A stretch of DNA of 50,283 nucleotides from Collinsella sp. (lineage in GTDB: Bacteria > Actinomycetota > Coriobacteriia > Coriobacteriales > Coriobacteriaceae), in contig JARIBW010000030.1 of the NCBI GenBank assembly GCA_029264355.1, positions 1 to 50,283 on the forward strand, read 5' to 3'. Each line of letters opens with the position of its first letter. Position 1 is the stretch's first letter. A model generated the notes under the pieces. It saw only the letters and a list, made by a program, of their open reading frames with translations. It was not told the origin of the DNA and searched no databases. This document shows, in pieces, positions 7,713 to 16,277 of this stretch. The translations under genes were made by a program, and so were the position numbers.

Positions 7713-10514
7713 TTAGGCCAGTGCGGCGGCGCAACGATCGCAGATGTGCGCATGCCCGCCATGGGCGCCCGTGCTCTCGCGGAAGTTCCAGCAGCGATCG
7801 CAAGCCTCGCCGCGTGCGGCCTCGATCTCGGCCTCGAACTGCTCGCCCTCGGCAAGCTCCACCTCGGAGACGATGTAGAACTCGGCGAGGTCGACGGCCT
7901 TGTCGCCGGTGAGCAAGGCAAAAGCCTCGGCCGGGGCGGTGGCCTTGACGCGGACCTGCTGGCTCTTGGTGAACGCACCCTCGGCGCGTGCGGCCTCGAT
8001 CGCCTTGGTCACCACGCCTCGCAGCTCGAGCGACGCCTCGAGCACGCCGGCGAACTCGTTGGCCTGTTCGAGCGAGATGGGGCTCTCATACCAATCGAGC
8101 AGGGCCGCGTACTGCTGGTTGTCACGGCATCCGGCGGGAGCGAACTCCATGGCCTCGTCGACCGTGTAGGAGAGGATCGGCTGAAGGTCTCGCATGAGCA
8201 TGGAGAGCAGCTCGGCCACGACGGTCTGCGCGCTGCGCATCTCGTGGCTGCCGGGCTTCTCGCAGTACAGACGGTCCTTCAGAGCATCAAGGTAGACGTT
8301 GGAGAGCTCGGTGACCACGAAGTCGTACAGCGTGCGATACGCGCGGTTGAACTCGAAGCCCTCGTATGCGGCGTCGACCTCCGCCTGAACCTGCGTGAGG
8401 CGGGCGAGCATGAGCTTGTCGAGCGGCATGAGCTCGTCAAAGGCCACGCCGTCCACGGTGGGCTCGAACTGCCCCTCGAGCACGGACAGCAGGAAGCGGA
8501 GCGTGTTGCGGAAACGGCGGTAGGCGTCGGACGTGCGAGCGAGGATCTCGGTGTCGCACGCGACGTCGGTGGAGGTGTCCACGGAGGCGACCCACAGGCG
8601 GATGATGTCGGCGCCCATCTCGTCGCAGATCTTGTTGGGGTCGATCACGTTGCCGAGCGACTTGGACATCTTGCGGCCCTGGCCGTCGAGGGTGAAGCCC
8701 TGCGAGATGACGGCCTTGTACGGAGCGATGCCGTTGGTGCCCACGGAGGTCAGGAGCGAGGACTGGAACCAACCGCGGTGCTGGTCGGAGCCCTCGAGGT
8801 AGACGTCCGCCGGGTACTTGAGTTCGGGGCGGTACTCGCATACGGCCTTCCAGGACACGCCGGAGTCCCACCACACGTCGAGGATGTCGCGATCGGCCTT
8901 GAGATGATGGCCGCCGCACTTGGGGCACACGCAGGCGTCGCCGAGGTAGGACTCGGGCGCATCGGTGAACCAGGCGTCGGAGCCCTTCTCGTGGAACAGC
9001 GCGATGACGGCATCGAGCGTATCGTCGTTCATGATCTTCTCGCCGCAATCGGCGCAGGTGAAGGACGGGATCGGCACGCCCCAGTTTCGCTGACGGGAGA
9101 TGCACCAGTCGGGACGCTGCTCCACCATGGCGCCGATGCGGTTGACGGCGTGCTCGGGATACCAGGACACATGGTTGCGCACCTGGTCGAGCGCCTGCTC
9201 GCGCAGGCCGGTCTTATCCATGGAGACGAACCACTGGTCGGTGGCGCGGAAGAGCACCGGGTTCTTGCAGCGCCAGCAGTGCGGGTAGCTGTGCGTGATC
9301 TTGACCTCGGCGACGAGCATGCCGCGATCGCGCAGGAACTGGATGATGTGCGGGTTTGCCTCGTCGGTGTCCATGCCGGAGAACGGACCGCCGGTGCCGA
9401 ACTCGTCGCCGTTGTAGAAGCGGCCGTCGTCGTCGACGGGCATGCAGACATCCATGCCCTCCTTCATGCAGACGTAATAGTCGTCCACACCGTGACCGGG
9501 CGAGTTGTGGACGATGCCGGTGCCGTCCTCGGTGCCCACGTAGTCAGCCAGCAGGGCGACGCCCTCGACGCCGTCGAAGACGGGCTGCTTGTAATGCAGG
9601 TGGTCGAGGACCTCGGCGGGCACCTCGTAAGGCTCTCCGTCGACCATCACGGGCGTGACATCCCAACCGGCAATGCCGCAAACCTTCTCGGCGAGCTCCT
9701 TGAGCATGATCTCGGCGCGGCCGTCATGCTCGATGGCGCAGTAGATCGCCTCGGGTTTGAGGGAGACCGCCTGGTCGGACGGGATGGTCCAAGGGGTGGT
9801 GGTCCAAATCACAAAGTCAACCGGTCCGTCGAAGGACTCGAGCCCGGCGGGCTTGGCCGTGAGCTCGAAGCGCACGTAGATGGACGGGCTCGTCTCATCG
9901 GCGTACTCGATCTCGGCCTCGGCGAGAGCGGTGTGGCAGTGCTTGCACCAATGGACCGGCTTGTGACCGCGGTACACCATGCCCTTGTCGAACATGGCCT
10001 TGAAAGCCTCGATGTCGGCGGCGTCATGCTGATGGTAAAGCGTGAGATAGGGGTTGTCCCAGTCGCCCAGAACGCCCAGGCGCTTGAAGCCCTCGCGCTG
10101 CAGGTCGATATTCTCGACGGCGAACTTGTTGCAGAGCTCGCGAATCTCGGCCGTGGAGGCCTGATTGAACTTCTCGGTCCCCATCTGGGTCTCGACCTTG
10201 TGCTCGATGGGCTGGCCATGGCAGTCCCAACCGGGCACGTACGGGGTCTCATAACCCCGCATGGACTTGTAGCGGTTGATCATGTCCTTGGCGATCTTGT
10301 TCATCGCATGACCGAGGTGGATGGGGCCGTTCGCATACGGGGGACCGTCGTGCAGCACGAACTTCTCGTGGCCCTCGTTCTTCTTGAGCATGAGCTCATA
10401 GACGTGGTTCTGCTGCCAGCGCTTGAGTCGTTCCGGCTCTCGCTGCGCCAGGGCCGCCCTCATGGGGAACTTGGTCTTGGGCAGGTTCATGGTCTGCTTG
10501 TACTCGTTTGCCAC
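7713..10514 (-). CDS. ileS: Isoleucyl-tRNA synthetase
   Basis: A 933-residue class I aminoacyl-tRNA synthetase that charges tRNA-Ile. Motifs in order are DGPPYANGPIHLGHA (the HIGH element), the CP1 editing domain with WTTTPWTIPSDQA, GRKMSKSLGNVIDP (KMSKS), and a C-terminal zinc element CDRCWNFRESTG with a second CDRC pair. Length fits the bacterial type 1 enzyme. The start is taken as GTG at 10514 because AGAGAGGGG lies just upstream; an ATG at 10541 sits immediately after the terminator T-tract and has no binding site. Expression is controlled by the T-box leader upstream. Confidence 0.97.
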   Translation of the reverse strand: MANEYKQTMNLPKTKFPMRAALAQREPERLKRWQQNHVYELMLKKNEGHEKFVLHDGPPYANGPIHLGHAMNKIAKDMINRYKSMRGYETPYVPGWDCHGQPIEHKVETQMGTEKFNQASTAEIRELCNKFAVENIDLQREGFKRLGVLGDWDNPYLTLYHQHDAADIEAFKAMFDKGMVYRGHKPVHWCKHCHTALAEAEIEYADETSPSIYVRFELTAKPAGLESFDGPVDFVIWTTTPWTIPSDQAVSLKPEAIYCAIEHDGRAEIMLKELAEKVCGIAGWDVTPVMVDGEPYEVPAEVLDHLHYKQPVFDGVEGVALLADYVGTEDGTGIVHNSPGHGVDDYYVCMKEGMDVCMPVDDDGRFYNGDEFGTGGPFSGMDTDEANPHIIQFLRDRGMLVAEVKITHSYPHCWRCKNPVLFRATDQWFVSMDKTGLREQALDQVRNHVSWYPEHAVNRIGAMVEQRPDWCISRQRNWGVPIPSFTCADCGEKIMNDDTLDAVIALFHEKGSDAWFTDAPESYLGDACVCPKCGGHHLKADRDILDVWWDSGVSWKAVCEYRPELKYPADVYLEGSDQHRGWFQSSLLTSVGTNGIAPYKAVISQGFTLDGQGRKMSKSLGNVIDPNKICDEMGADIIRLWVASVDTSTDVACDTEILARTSDAYRRFRNTLRFLLSVLEGQFEPTVDGVAFDELMPLDKLMLARLTQVQAEVDAAYEGFEFNRAYRTLYDFVVTELSNVYLDALKDRLYCEKPGSHEMRSAQTVVAELLSMLMRDLQPILSYTVDEAMEFAPAGCRDNQQYAALLDWYESPISLEQANEFAGVLEASLELRGVVTKAIEAARAEGAFTKSQQVRVKATAPAEAFALLTGDKAVDLAEFYIVSEVELAEGEQFEAEIEAARGEACDRCWNFRESTGAHGGHAHICDRCAAALA

Positions 10515-10542
10515 GAATACCCCTCTCTGTTGTGGGCGCATG

Positions 10543-10843
10543 AAAAAACGCCCGTCCTAGCTCAAGCTGGGACGAAGCGCCTGTGAATGCGGAAGCAGGA
10601 CCGCGTGCGTTTCGCTATACCACCCAGCTCAAAGGTTCGCGCCCACGCGCTCCCCTCGTACTCGGCTGGTCCGTTACGACGACCATCCCGGCGACGTCTA
10701 CTGGGCGCAAGGGCGCCGTTGGGGCCGCGGCTCCGGGGTGATATTCGATTCGGCCGCACGCACCCGGATCACAGCATCCCGAGCTCTCTTCGCCGTGCGG
10801 GACCGACCTACTCGTCCCCATCAACGCCTGTGATTCAGCATCA
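10543..10843 (-). promoter_or_regulatory. T-box riboswitch (isoleucine specifier) with intrinsic terminator
   Basis: The minus-strand leader shows the T-box landmarks in order: GATGGGGACGAGTA (AGTA at 10809-10812), GAAGAGAGCTCGGG in Stem I, an ATC isoleucine specifier at 10740-10742 just before CACCCCGGAG, and a T-box element TGGGTGGTA at 10621-10629. Its TGGT can pair with an ACCA tRNA end. A terminator stem (10553-10574, loop TTGA) follows and ends in six Ts (10543-10548). Uncharged tRNA-Ile should stabilise the antiterminator and allow ileS transcription. The U-tract indicates transcriptional control, unlike the translational T-boxes common in many actinobacteria. A possible -10, TATGAT, is at 10840-10845. 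Confidence 0.93.
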
Positions 10844-10943
10844 TAGCACGGGCGAACCGCGCTGCGGGCGAAACTCACAGCCCGATCACGCCGCGTAAAC
10901 GGATGGAAGGAGCCGCTCCATGGCGTCGTCCGCGCCAACAAGC

Positions 10944-11027
10944 GCAAAACCTGCCCCAAAACGTACACTTATTTTGCAAAACCCCAGGATTTGGATTTCA
11001 AAGTGTACGTTTTGGGGCAGGTTTTGC
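10944..11027. repeat. Long perfect inverted repeat (27-base arms)
   Basis: The arms 10944-10970 and 11001-11027 are perfect reverse complements, separated by a 30-base AT-rich spacer. The arm ends with GGGGCAGGTTTTGC. It lies in the gap between the DUF523 gene and the ileS leader. It resembles a dispersed intergenic palindrome or a small non-autonomous element, and it could also work as a terminator for the DUF523 transcript. The remaining bases from 10846 to 11052 hold no gene that I can support. Confidence 0.85.
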
Positions 11028-11052
11028 CCGCACAAGCCGCCATATGGCGAAC

Positions 11053-11490
11053 TCAGACGTCCGCGACATCGATGATTCGCACTCCCCCTTCCTCAAGGGC
11101 GCGCGCAAACAGCCCCTTCCCGGAAATCAGGCGGCCGGTAAACGTGCCATCGTAAACCTCGCGAACACCGCAGCTCGGGCTGCGGGATTGGAGAACGGCG
11201 GCTGCCAGCTCACCCGACTCCATATACGGCCTGAGACGCTCCATCTCCATGGAAACGCCCGCACGGTATTCGGCGTCGACGCTGATACCGAGATTGTTCA
11301 CGACCTCTCCATCCACGATCTCCGCCGGAGGGCGCGGCGTGGGAAGTCCACCTGCCACCTCGGGGCACACAGGGACGACCTCGACCTCGGGGTGTTTCGC
11401 CAACTCCGAGAGCAGGCGTTCGCTTCGGTTGTCGCCGCCGTTGTATTTGCAGTTCTCGCCCAACAAGCAGGCACTTACCGCGATTTTCAT
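11053..11490 (-). CDS. DUF523 family protein, TudS-like iron-sulfur desulfidase candidate
   Basis: A 145-residue protein of the DUF523 family. The family includes TudS, which removes sulfur from thiouracil with a [4Fe-4S] cluster held by three cysteines. Conserved cysteines are visible at C8 (VSACLLG), C14 (NCKYNG), C42 (VPVCPE) and C107 (SPSCGV), along with the GGLPTPRPPAEI motif. The ATG at 11490 follows TGGGGGT closely; an upstream in-frame start at 11505 lies inside the rpsT terminator. It sits downstream of rpsT and may be reached only by read-through of that terminator. A thiouracil or thio-nucleobase salvage role is inferred from the family. Confidence 0.85.
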   Translation of the reverse strand: MKIAVSACLLGENCKYNGGDNRSERLLSELAKHPEVEVVPVCPEVAGGLPTPRPPAEIVDGEVVNNLGISVDAEYRAGVSMEMERLRPYMESGELAAAVLQSRSPSCGVREVYDGTFTGRLISGKGLFARALEEGGVRIIDVADV

Positions 11491-11503
11491 GGCACCCCCA
11501 TAC

Positions 11504-11531
11504 AAAACGGGCCCCGCAAGCGGGACCCGTT
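11504..11531 (-). terminator. Intrinsic terminator after rpsT
   Basis: The hairpin 11506-11511/11526-11531 continues inward with CCC/GGG pairs, and TTTT follows on the minus strand. It is 26 bases beyond the rpsT stop and directly before the DUF523 ribosome binding site. Confidence 0.75.
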
Positions 11532-11556
11532 CAAGACAAACTTTGTTCGCGAAACC

Positions 11557-11817
11557 TTAGAGCGTGTTCACGAGCTTCTGGATGCCGGACTTGCGGTTGG
11601 CAGCCTGGTTCTTGTGAATGACGCCCTTCGCAACGGCCTTGTCCAGCTTGCGGTAGGCGGTGGTGGCGGCAGCCTGCGCAGCGGCCTTGTCGCCAGCCTC
11701 AACGGCGGCCTTGACGTGCTTGATCACGGTCTTGAGCTCGGAGCGGATCGCCTTGTTGCGGATGCGAGCAACCTCGCTGGTGCGGATGCGCTTCTTCTGA
11801 GACTTGATGTTTGCCAT
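11557..11817 (-). CDS. rpsT: 30S ribosomal protein S20
   Basis: An 86-residue basic, alanine-rich helical protein that starts [19 protein letters not shown] and ends with [19 protein letters not shown], both diagnostic for bacterial S20. S20 binds 16S rRNA early in assembly of the small subunit. Length matches the family. GAAAGGAACC precedes the ATG. It appears to have its own promoter and terminator, although it lies downstream of holA on the same strand; the rpsT-holA neighbourhood is common in Gram-positive genomes. Confidence 0.97.
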   Translation of the reverse strand: MANIKSQKKRIRTSEVARIRNKAIRSELKTVIKHVKAAVEAGDKAAAQAAATTAYRKLDKAVAKGVIHKNQAANRKSGIQKLVNTL

Positions 11818-11898
11818 CGGGTTCGGTTCCTTTCGGGTACTTACAAGGTCTTACTATCCGGCCTCTGAGACACGGTTGTTGAGGTCATACGGGCGAGT

Positions 11899-11927
11899 AT
11901 TTTACACGCGTGACGCAACCCACGCAA
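11899..11927 (-). promoter_or_regulatory. Candidate rpsT promoter
   Basis: Minus-strand TTGCGT (11922-11927) and TAAAAT (11899-11904) are separated by 17 bases, about 80 bases before the rpsT start. The -10 is followed by an AT-containing initiation region in otherwise GC-rich DNA. Confidence 0.5.
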
Positions 11928-11961
11928 CAGAAATCAAGCAATATGTGCAGGTTGCGAGGGA

Positions 11962-11970
11962 TTATCCACA
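11962..11970 (+). promoter_or_regulatory. Single perfect DnaA-box sequence upstream of rpsT
   Basis: TTATCCACA matches the DnaA box consensus exactly and sits about 35 bases upstream of the proposed rpsT -35, between holA and rpsT. One isolated site may be chance. Confidence 0.35.
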
Positions 11971-12004
11971 AGTCCGCCCATCGACTCGTCAAAAGATCGA
12001 GGAT

Positions 12005-12976
12005 TTAGCGACCGCGGCGCGCATGAGGGCGACACATGTGCGCGACCCACATCTGAAGCGCCAGTCCACCATCGCGCGACCCCTTCAGCGCCAACTCGAC
12101 GTCGACGGCCGAGGACAGCGCCTCGAGCAGCTCGTCCATCCCCCATCGACGGGCCCACGCAACGTGGTTCTTGACCTGCCACGACTGAACGCCCAGGGTG
12201 GATGCGAGTTGCCCGGCCTGCCCCCGGGCGTCGAGAGACTTCGCTATGATGAGCTCGCGCAGGCGCGTCACCAGCAACGACCAGATCCGAACCTCGCTCC
12301 TGGCCGGCTGGAGCTTAAGCAGTTCGAGCGAACGGGCGAGATCGCGAGCGGCGAGGGCGTTGAGCAGTTCCCACGGCTTAACCTCGGCAGTGCGCATGAC
12401 ATGCCGCTCGACATCGGCGAGCGTGATCTCGGGGCCATCGATCATCGAGGCGAGTTTCTTGAGCTCGTTATCGAGCATGCGCATGTTCTCGCCCGCGCGC
12501 GCGACCAGGGCCTCCGCAGCGGGCACGCCCATCCTCTTCCCGTGCGCCTGCGCCATCTTCGCCACGCGCGGCGGAAGCTCATACGCCTTCATGGGAGCGC
12601 ATGAGATGACGGCCTTCGCGCCGAGCTTCGCGATGGACTTGTAAAGCCTCGTGTTCTTGGCAAGCGATGCGGCGACCACCAGGCAGACCGTCGTGGGCGC
12701 TGGATTGGCGAAATACTCCACCAGCGGCTCGCTCACCGTCTTGGGCAGCTTGTCGCAGTTCCTCAGGATGACCAAGCGGAACTCGGACCCCATGGGGAAG
12801 GTGTTGAGGGATGCGATGATATCGTCGATCTGCGGGTCTTTGGCCATGTCCCGCTCATCGAGGTTGAACGCCGCCATGCCGGACGCATCCAGGCGCGCCT
12901 TCATCTTCTCAATCGTGCGCGAGCTCTTGAGCTCGTCGGAGCCCACGACGAGATATCCCGGCAGCAACTCCGCCAT
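12005..12976 (-). CDS. holA: DNA polymerase III delta subunit
   Basis: A 323-residue AAA+-like clamp-loader subunit that opens the sliding clamp. It has the delta N-terminal domain (YLVVGSDELKSSRTIEKMKARL, then LVILRNCDKLPKTVSEPLVEYF), a middle region with LVARAGENMRMLDNELKKLA, and the helical collar domain near the C-terminus. Like other delta subunits it has no intact Walker A. Length fits the family (about 320-350). A GAGGAGGG site precedes the ATG. It follows comEC on the same strand with a 54-base gap; the comEA-comEC-holA-rpsT order is common in Gram-positive bacteria and suggests one transcription unit up to holA. Confidence 0.92.
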   Translation of the reverse strand: MAELLPGYLVVGSDELKSSRTIEKMKARLDASGMAAFNLDERDMAKDPQIDDIIASLNTFPMGSEFRLVILRNCDKLPKTVSEPLVEYFANPAPTTVCLVVAASLAKNTRLYKSIAKLGAKAVISCAPMKAYELPPRVAKMAQAHGKRMGVPAAEALVARAGENMRMLDNELKKLASMIDGPEITLADVERHVMRTAEVKPWELLNALAARDLARSLELLKLQPARSEVRIWSLLVTRLRELIIAKSLDARGQAGQLASTLGVQSWQVKNHVAWARRWGMDELLEALSSAVDVELALKGSRDGGLALQMWVAHMCRPHARRGR

Positions 12977-13030
12977 GCGCGCCGCCCTCCTCTCTCATCG
13001 GTCAACTGTCGTCCCAGTATAGCGAAGCGC

Positions 13031-15379
13031 TCAGCGTTGCGTTCGAAACTGGGGGTACGGATTCCCCGGCGTCACATGAACATCGCCGACGTCCTTGGTG
13101 CACAAGAACTTCGACCCCGACGCTTCGACCGCGCGGACGCATGCGGGATTTGGGTGCCCATAGTGATTCCCCTCACCGGCACTCGCCACGCAAAGCTCCG
13201 GCAGCAACTTGTCAAGTGCTTCGTCGGACACCGAAATGCGCGACCCATGATGCCCGAGCTTCAAGACGTCGATATCGCCCACTTCGCCCATATACGCCTC
13301 AAGCTCCTCCCGTTCCGTATCGCCGGTCAACAGGACGTGAAGGCTTCCCCTTGCGCCCTCATAGGAGACGTCCAGCACCACCGAGTCCGCATTCTCATCA
13401 CCGCTCACCCGGACATCCGGCCATACGACTTCGCAGACGAAGGAACCGACGCGAACCGCATCGCCCTCGCGCAGCTCGCTCACGGAGGGCCCATCGGACA
13501 ACTCAGCCGGAACATGACCCGCCGCCCCGTCCGCAACGTACAACCGATCGACCCGCACGCTCTCAACCACATCGGGAAGACCGCCCCAGTGGTCCTTGTC
13601 CCAGTGCGTGACAACGGCTCCATCGAGTTGAAAGACATGGTTGCGTGCAAGGGCCGTGCGCGTCGCCTCCCCTATCCCCGCGTCGACCAGCAGCGTCGAC
13701 GGCCCGTCTCGTATCAGGATCGCATCACCTTGACCGATATCGAGCACGATGACCTCGGGCGGAGCGAAACGGGTCCAATACGTGACGTGTATGACGGCGC
13801 AGGCCGATACAAGCAGGAGCGCGGCCGCGATTCGCCTCGGCATGATGAACCTCCAGCGCACATACATCAGAAATGCCACGCCATACGCGATCGGCGCCAC
13901 GACCCACGTTGCGTCGACCGAGACAAGCGCGAACGGAAACGCCGCGCACACCTGCGCGATGAACACGGATATACGGGCGAGGCCGTCGGCGGGCGCAAGG
14001 GCGAAATCGACGAAGGGGCCCAATCCGCCGAGCACACCCATGAGCTGCATCACCGCATCGGATATGGTCGCCACCCCCGTACCGAGCAGACCCGCCACAA
14101 GCAACCCGCTCATAATCGGCCCGACAAGCAGGTTCGCCAACGGCGAGACGAGCGATAGCTCGCCGAACACCGGCAGGGTCAACGGCAGCGTCGCCCATTG
14201 GGCCACCAGCGTGATGGACAGGGCGTCTGCGACAAGCGCGGGAATATGCAAGGCACGCAAATGGAATCGAACATACGGACCGAATAAGATGATGAACGAC
14301 ACGCTTGCAACGGAGAGCCGAAACCCAAGGTCATAGATGGTGCCGGGATCGAGCGCGACCAGAATCGCCACCGCGATCGCAAGCCCCGAAGGCGCGTGCG
14401 CGCGTCGATGGCCCATGACCGCCGCCGATGCGATCGCCACCATGGAAACCGAGCGAATCGCCGAAGGGGCGCCCCCGGTGAACACCACGTATGCGGCCAT
14501 GACGAGCAACATGATCGACTGCTGCGCGCCTTTCGAGAGCCCCGCGTGACGAAGAACGCGCTCAAGTATGGCCGAGATGTAGACGAAATGGCTCCCCGAC
14601 ACCGCGACGAGGTGCATGAGTCCGCAAGCGGAAAAGTACGCACGCGCCTCCGACCGATCGAGCTCCGTGGTCCTTCCGCACACCGTCCCGGCAACCAGTG
14701 CCCGAGAATCGCTCCCATCCGCATCGATCACGCGCAACGCGCGGGCCCGAAGCGCCCCGATCGACACACCGCGCACTTCGGTCCCGCGCTCCACGACCGA
14801 CACGATGCGGGCGGAAGCGACCTCCCCCTTCGCGAAGCGACTATGCGCGTACTCGGAGTCGTCGAGCTCCTTCACGCGGCACACGGCCTGAATCGACGAC
14901 CCGTTCTCGAACTTCCCGTCGCCCAGGACGCGAACCTTCCCGAGCCGCCTTCCCGTATCGGCGTCGACCATGAGGGCGGTCGACGAAAATCCCCGTTCGC
15001 CGGCGGACGGATCGCCCCGTGCGATCAACACGCACGCCCCGCCGCCGGCCCCGAGGACCGAGCGGCTCTCCGTTTGCCACCTCAACAACCAGGCGGCCGA
15101 GGCGATGCATCCGATCAAGATGCCCAGACCGGCCATCGAAAGCGGGCGAGTGGCCGATCCAAGGCGCCCCGACCCTCGTAGACCGTAAGCGAGGGCGAGC
15201 ATCGAGGCGGATATCAGACCCAACGCGCAAGCGACGAGCCACGGCACCATGTCGCCGCCGCCATGCAGCCGCCATCCCGCTTCGAGCATGAGCCAAGCCG
15301 ACGCGCAAACGCCGGATGCGAGAAGGGCCGTGGGCGGAACATACGGCCGGACGGGCAGATCATCGCCGAACCTCTCCAT
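13031..15379 (-). CDS. comEC: ComEC/Rec2 competence DNA-uptake channel
   Basis: A 782-residue polytopic membrane protein that carries single-stranded DNA across the membrane during transformation. In order it has N-terminal membrane helices with an OB-like region (about 1-220), the competence domain (FSACGLMHLVAVSGSHFVYI, about 250, and many helices to about 510), and a C-terminal metallo-beta-lactamase-like domain (VLDIGQGDAILIRDG, VVTHWDKDHWGGL, LLTGDTE, LKLGHHGS). The last is a proposed nuclease. The start is uncertain: ATG at 15379 is 5 bases after the comEA stop, with GTG 15388 and TTG 15394 possible. The protein looks full length. Confidence 0.93.
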   Translation of the reverse strand: MERFGDDLPVRPYVPPTALLASGVCASAWLMLEAGWRLHGGGDMVPWLVACALGLISASMLALAYGLRGSGRLGSATRPLSMAGLGILIGCIASAAWLLRWQTESRSVLGAGGGACVLIARGDPSAGERGFSSTALMVDADTGRRLGKVRVLGDGKFENGSSIQAVCRVKELDDSEYAHSRFAKGEVASARIVSVVERGTEVRGVSIGALRARALRVIDADGSDSRALVAGTVCGRTTELDRSEARAYFSACGLMHLVAVSGSHFVYISAILERVLRHAGLSKGAQQSIMLLVMAAYVVFTGGAPSAIRSVSMVAIASAAVMGHRRAHAPSGLAIAVAILVALDPGTIYDLGFRLSVASVSFIILFGPYVRFHLRALHIPALVADALSITLVAQWATLPLTLPVFGELSLVSPLANLLVGPIMSGLLVAGLLGTGVATISDAVMQLMGVLGGLGPFVDFALAPADGLARISVFIAQVCAAFPFALVSVDATWVVAPIAYGVAFLMYVRWRFIMPRRIAAALLLVSACAVIHVTYWTRFAPPEVIVLDIGQGDAILIRDGPSTLLVDAGIGEATRTALARNHVFQLDGAVVTHWDKDHWGGLPDVVESVRVDRLYVADGAAGHVPAELSDGPSVSELREGDAVRVGSFVCEVVWPDVRVSGDENADSVVLDVSYEGARGSLHVLLTGDTEREELEAYMGEVGDIDVLKLGHHGSRISVSDEALDKLLPELCVASAGEGNHYGHPNPACVRAVEASGSKFLCTKDVGDVHVTPGNPYPQFRTQR

Positions 15380-15384
15380 GGCGA

Positions 15385-16119
15385 TCACACGCAAATCGAG
15401 CTTTTGAGCTTTTCGAACTTCTTCTCACCGATCCCGCTCACACGCATGAGGTCCTCGATGGTCGAAAACGGCCCATTCGCCTCTCGATCCTCAACGATGG
15501 CCCGGGCAGTCGACGGTCCCACCCCGGGCAAGGCGTCGAGATCAGACTCCGATGCTCGATTGATGTTGACGGGTCCATCGACGTGAGCGGCCCCCTGCGC
15601 GGCTGCCCCGTCATCGGGCACGGGCACGACCGCATCGCCCGTCTCCCCCATGTGGGGCACATACACCTGTTGCCCATCTTGCAATTTAGCGGCGCGGTTG
15701 ACGCGGGCGGCATCGGCATCGGCGGCAAAGCCGCCGGCAGCCTCTATGGCATCCCCCACCCGCGAATCGCCTTGCAAGGTCACGAGGGAGGGTGCGTTCA
15801 CGGCCCCCGCGACATCCACCACGACGACCTCGGGTTTCTCCGGCTCGCTCTCAGGTTTCGAAACGCCGTCATCGGCAGCGGGATCATCAGTTCCGGCTCC
15901 CGAAACGTCTCGCCCCGAACCACGCGCCTCCGAGCGCGTGATCAGAACTCCCCCGTCGCCGGCATCCGCCGCTCCAAGGGCGCCCGTCACCCCCGCCCCA
16001 AAGGCCATGATCAAAAGAATCGCGACCACCACCCCGAAAACCAGGGCCACCGGCCGTTGCCTCACATAGAGCGAACAACGTCTCACCCATGTCTCATGCT
16101 CTTCTTGCACCTGTGCCAT
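15385..16119 (-). CDS. comEA: ComEA competence DNA-binding protein
   Basis: A 244-residue membrane-anchored DNA receptor. It has one membrane helix (about 25-44), a long variable linker, an SLBB-type soluble-ligand-binding domain (about 97-157, with VVVDVAGAVNAPSLVTLQ), and a C-terminal double helix-hairpin-helix (about 184-243, VNINRASESDLDALPGVGPS and VSGIGEKKFEKL). ComEA binds duplex DNA outside the membrane and passes it to ComEC, which is encoded directly downstream. The ATG at 16119 follows a strong GGGGAGG. An upstream palindromic repeat (16206-16248) lies in the leader region. Confidence 0.93.
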   Translation of the reverse strand: MAQVQEEHETWVRRCSLYVRQRPVALVFGVVVAILLIMAFGAGVTGALGAADAGDGGVLITRSEARGSGRDVSGAGTDDPAADDGVSKPESEPEKPEVVVVDVAGAVNAPSLVTLQGDSRVGDAIEAAGGFAADADAARVNRAAKLQDGQQVYVPHMGETGDAVVPVPDDGAAAQGAAHVDGPVNINRASESDLDALPGVGPSTARAIVEDREANGPFSTIEDLMRVSGIGEKKFEKLKSSICV

Positions 16120-16205
16120 GTACGCACCTCCCCTCTTCAAGCATCGCAAAGCGACAAGCGGGAGACGCCGGCGACATGAAGTGGCGACGACCGGTCTGTA
16201 TGGCG

Positions 16206-16248
16206 ATCTGGCCGCAACCTGTCCATCATGGGCAGGTTGCGGCCAGAT
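16206..16248. repeat. Intergenic palindrome between thiI and comEA
   Basis: The arms 16206-16221 and 16233-16248 are perfect 16-base reverse complements, and further pairing extends into the loop. The right arm contains GGGCAGGTT, also found in the larger inverted repeat at 10944-11027. A third partial copy, GGACAGGTT, is at 16264-16272. It may be a dispersed repeat family member or a terminator for thiI. Confidence 0.8.
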
Positions 16249-16277
16249 TTCGCACCAGATCAAGGACAGGTTGTGAA

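Noticed and set aside
7542-10586. A very long plus-strand open frame (over 1000 codons) opposite ileS
   Set aside because: It is antisense to a complete isoleucyl-tRNA synthetase with all motifs; high GC suppresses stops in the opposite frame. The predicted protein is low-complexity, with no domain.
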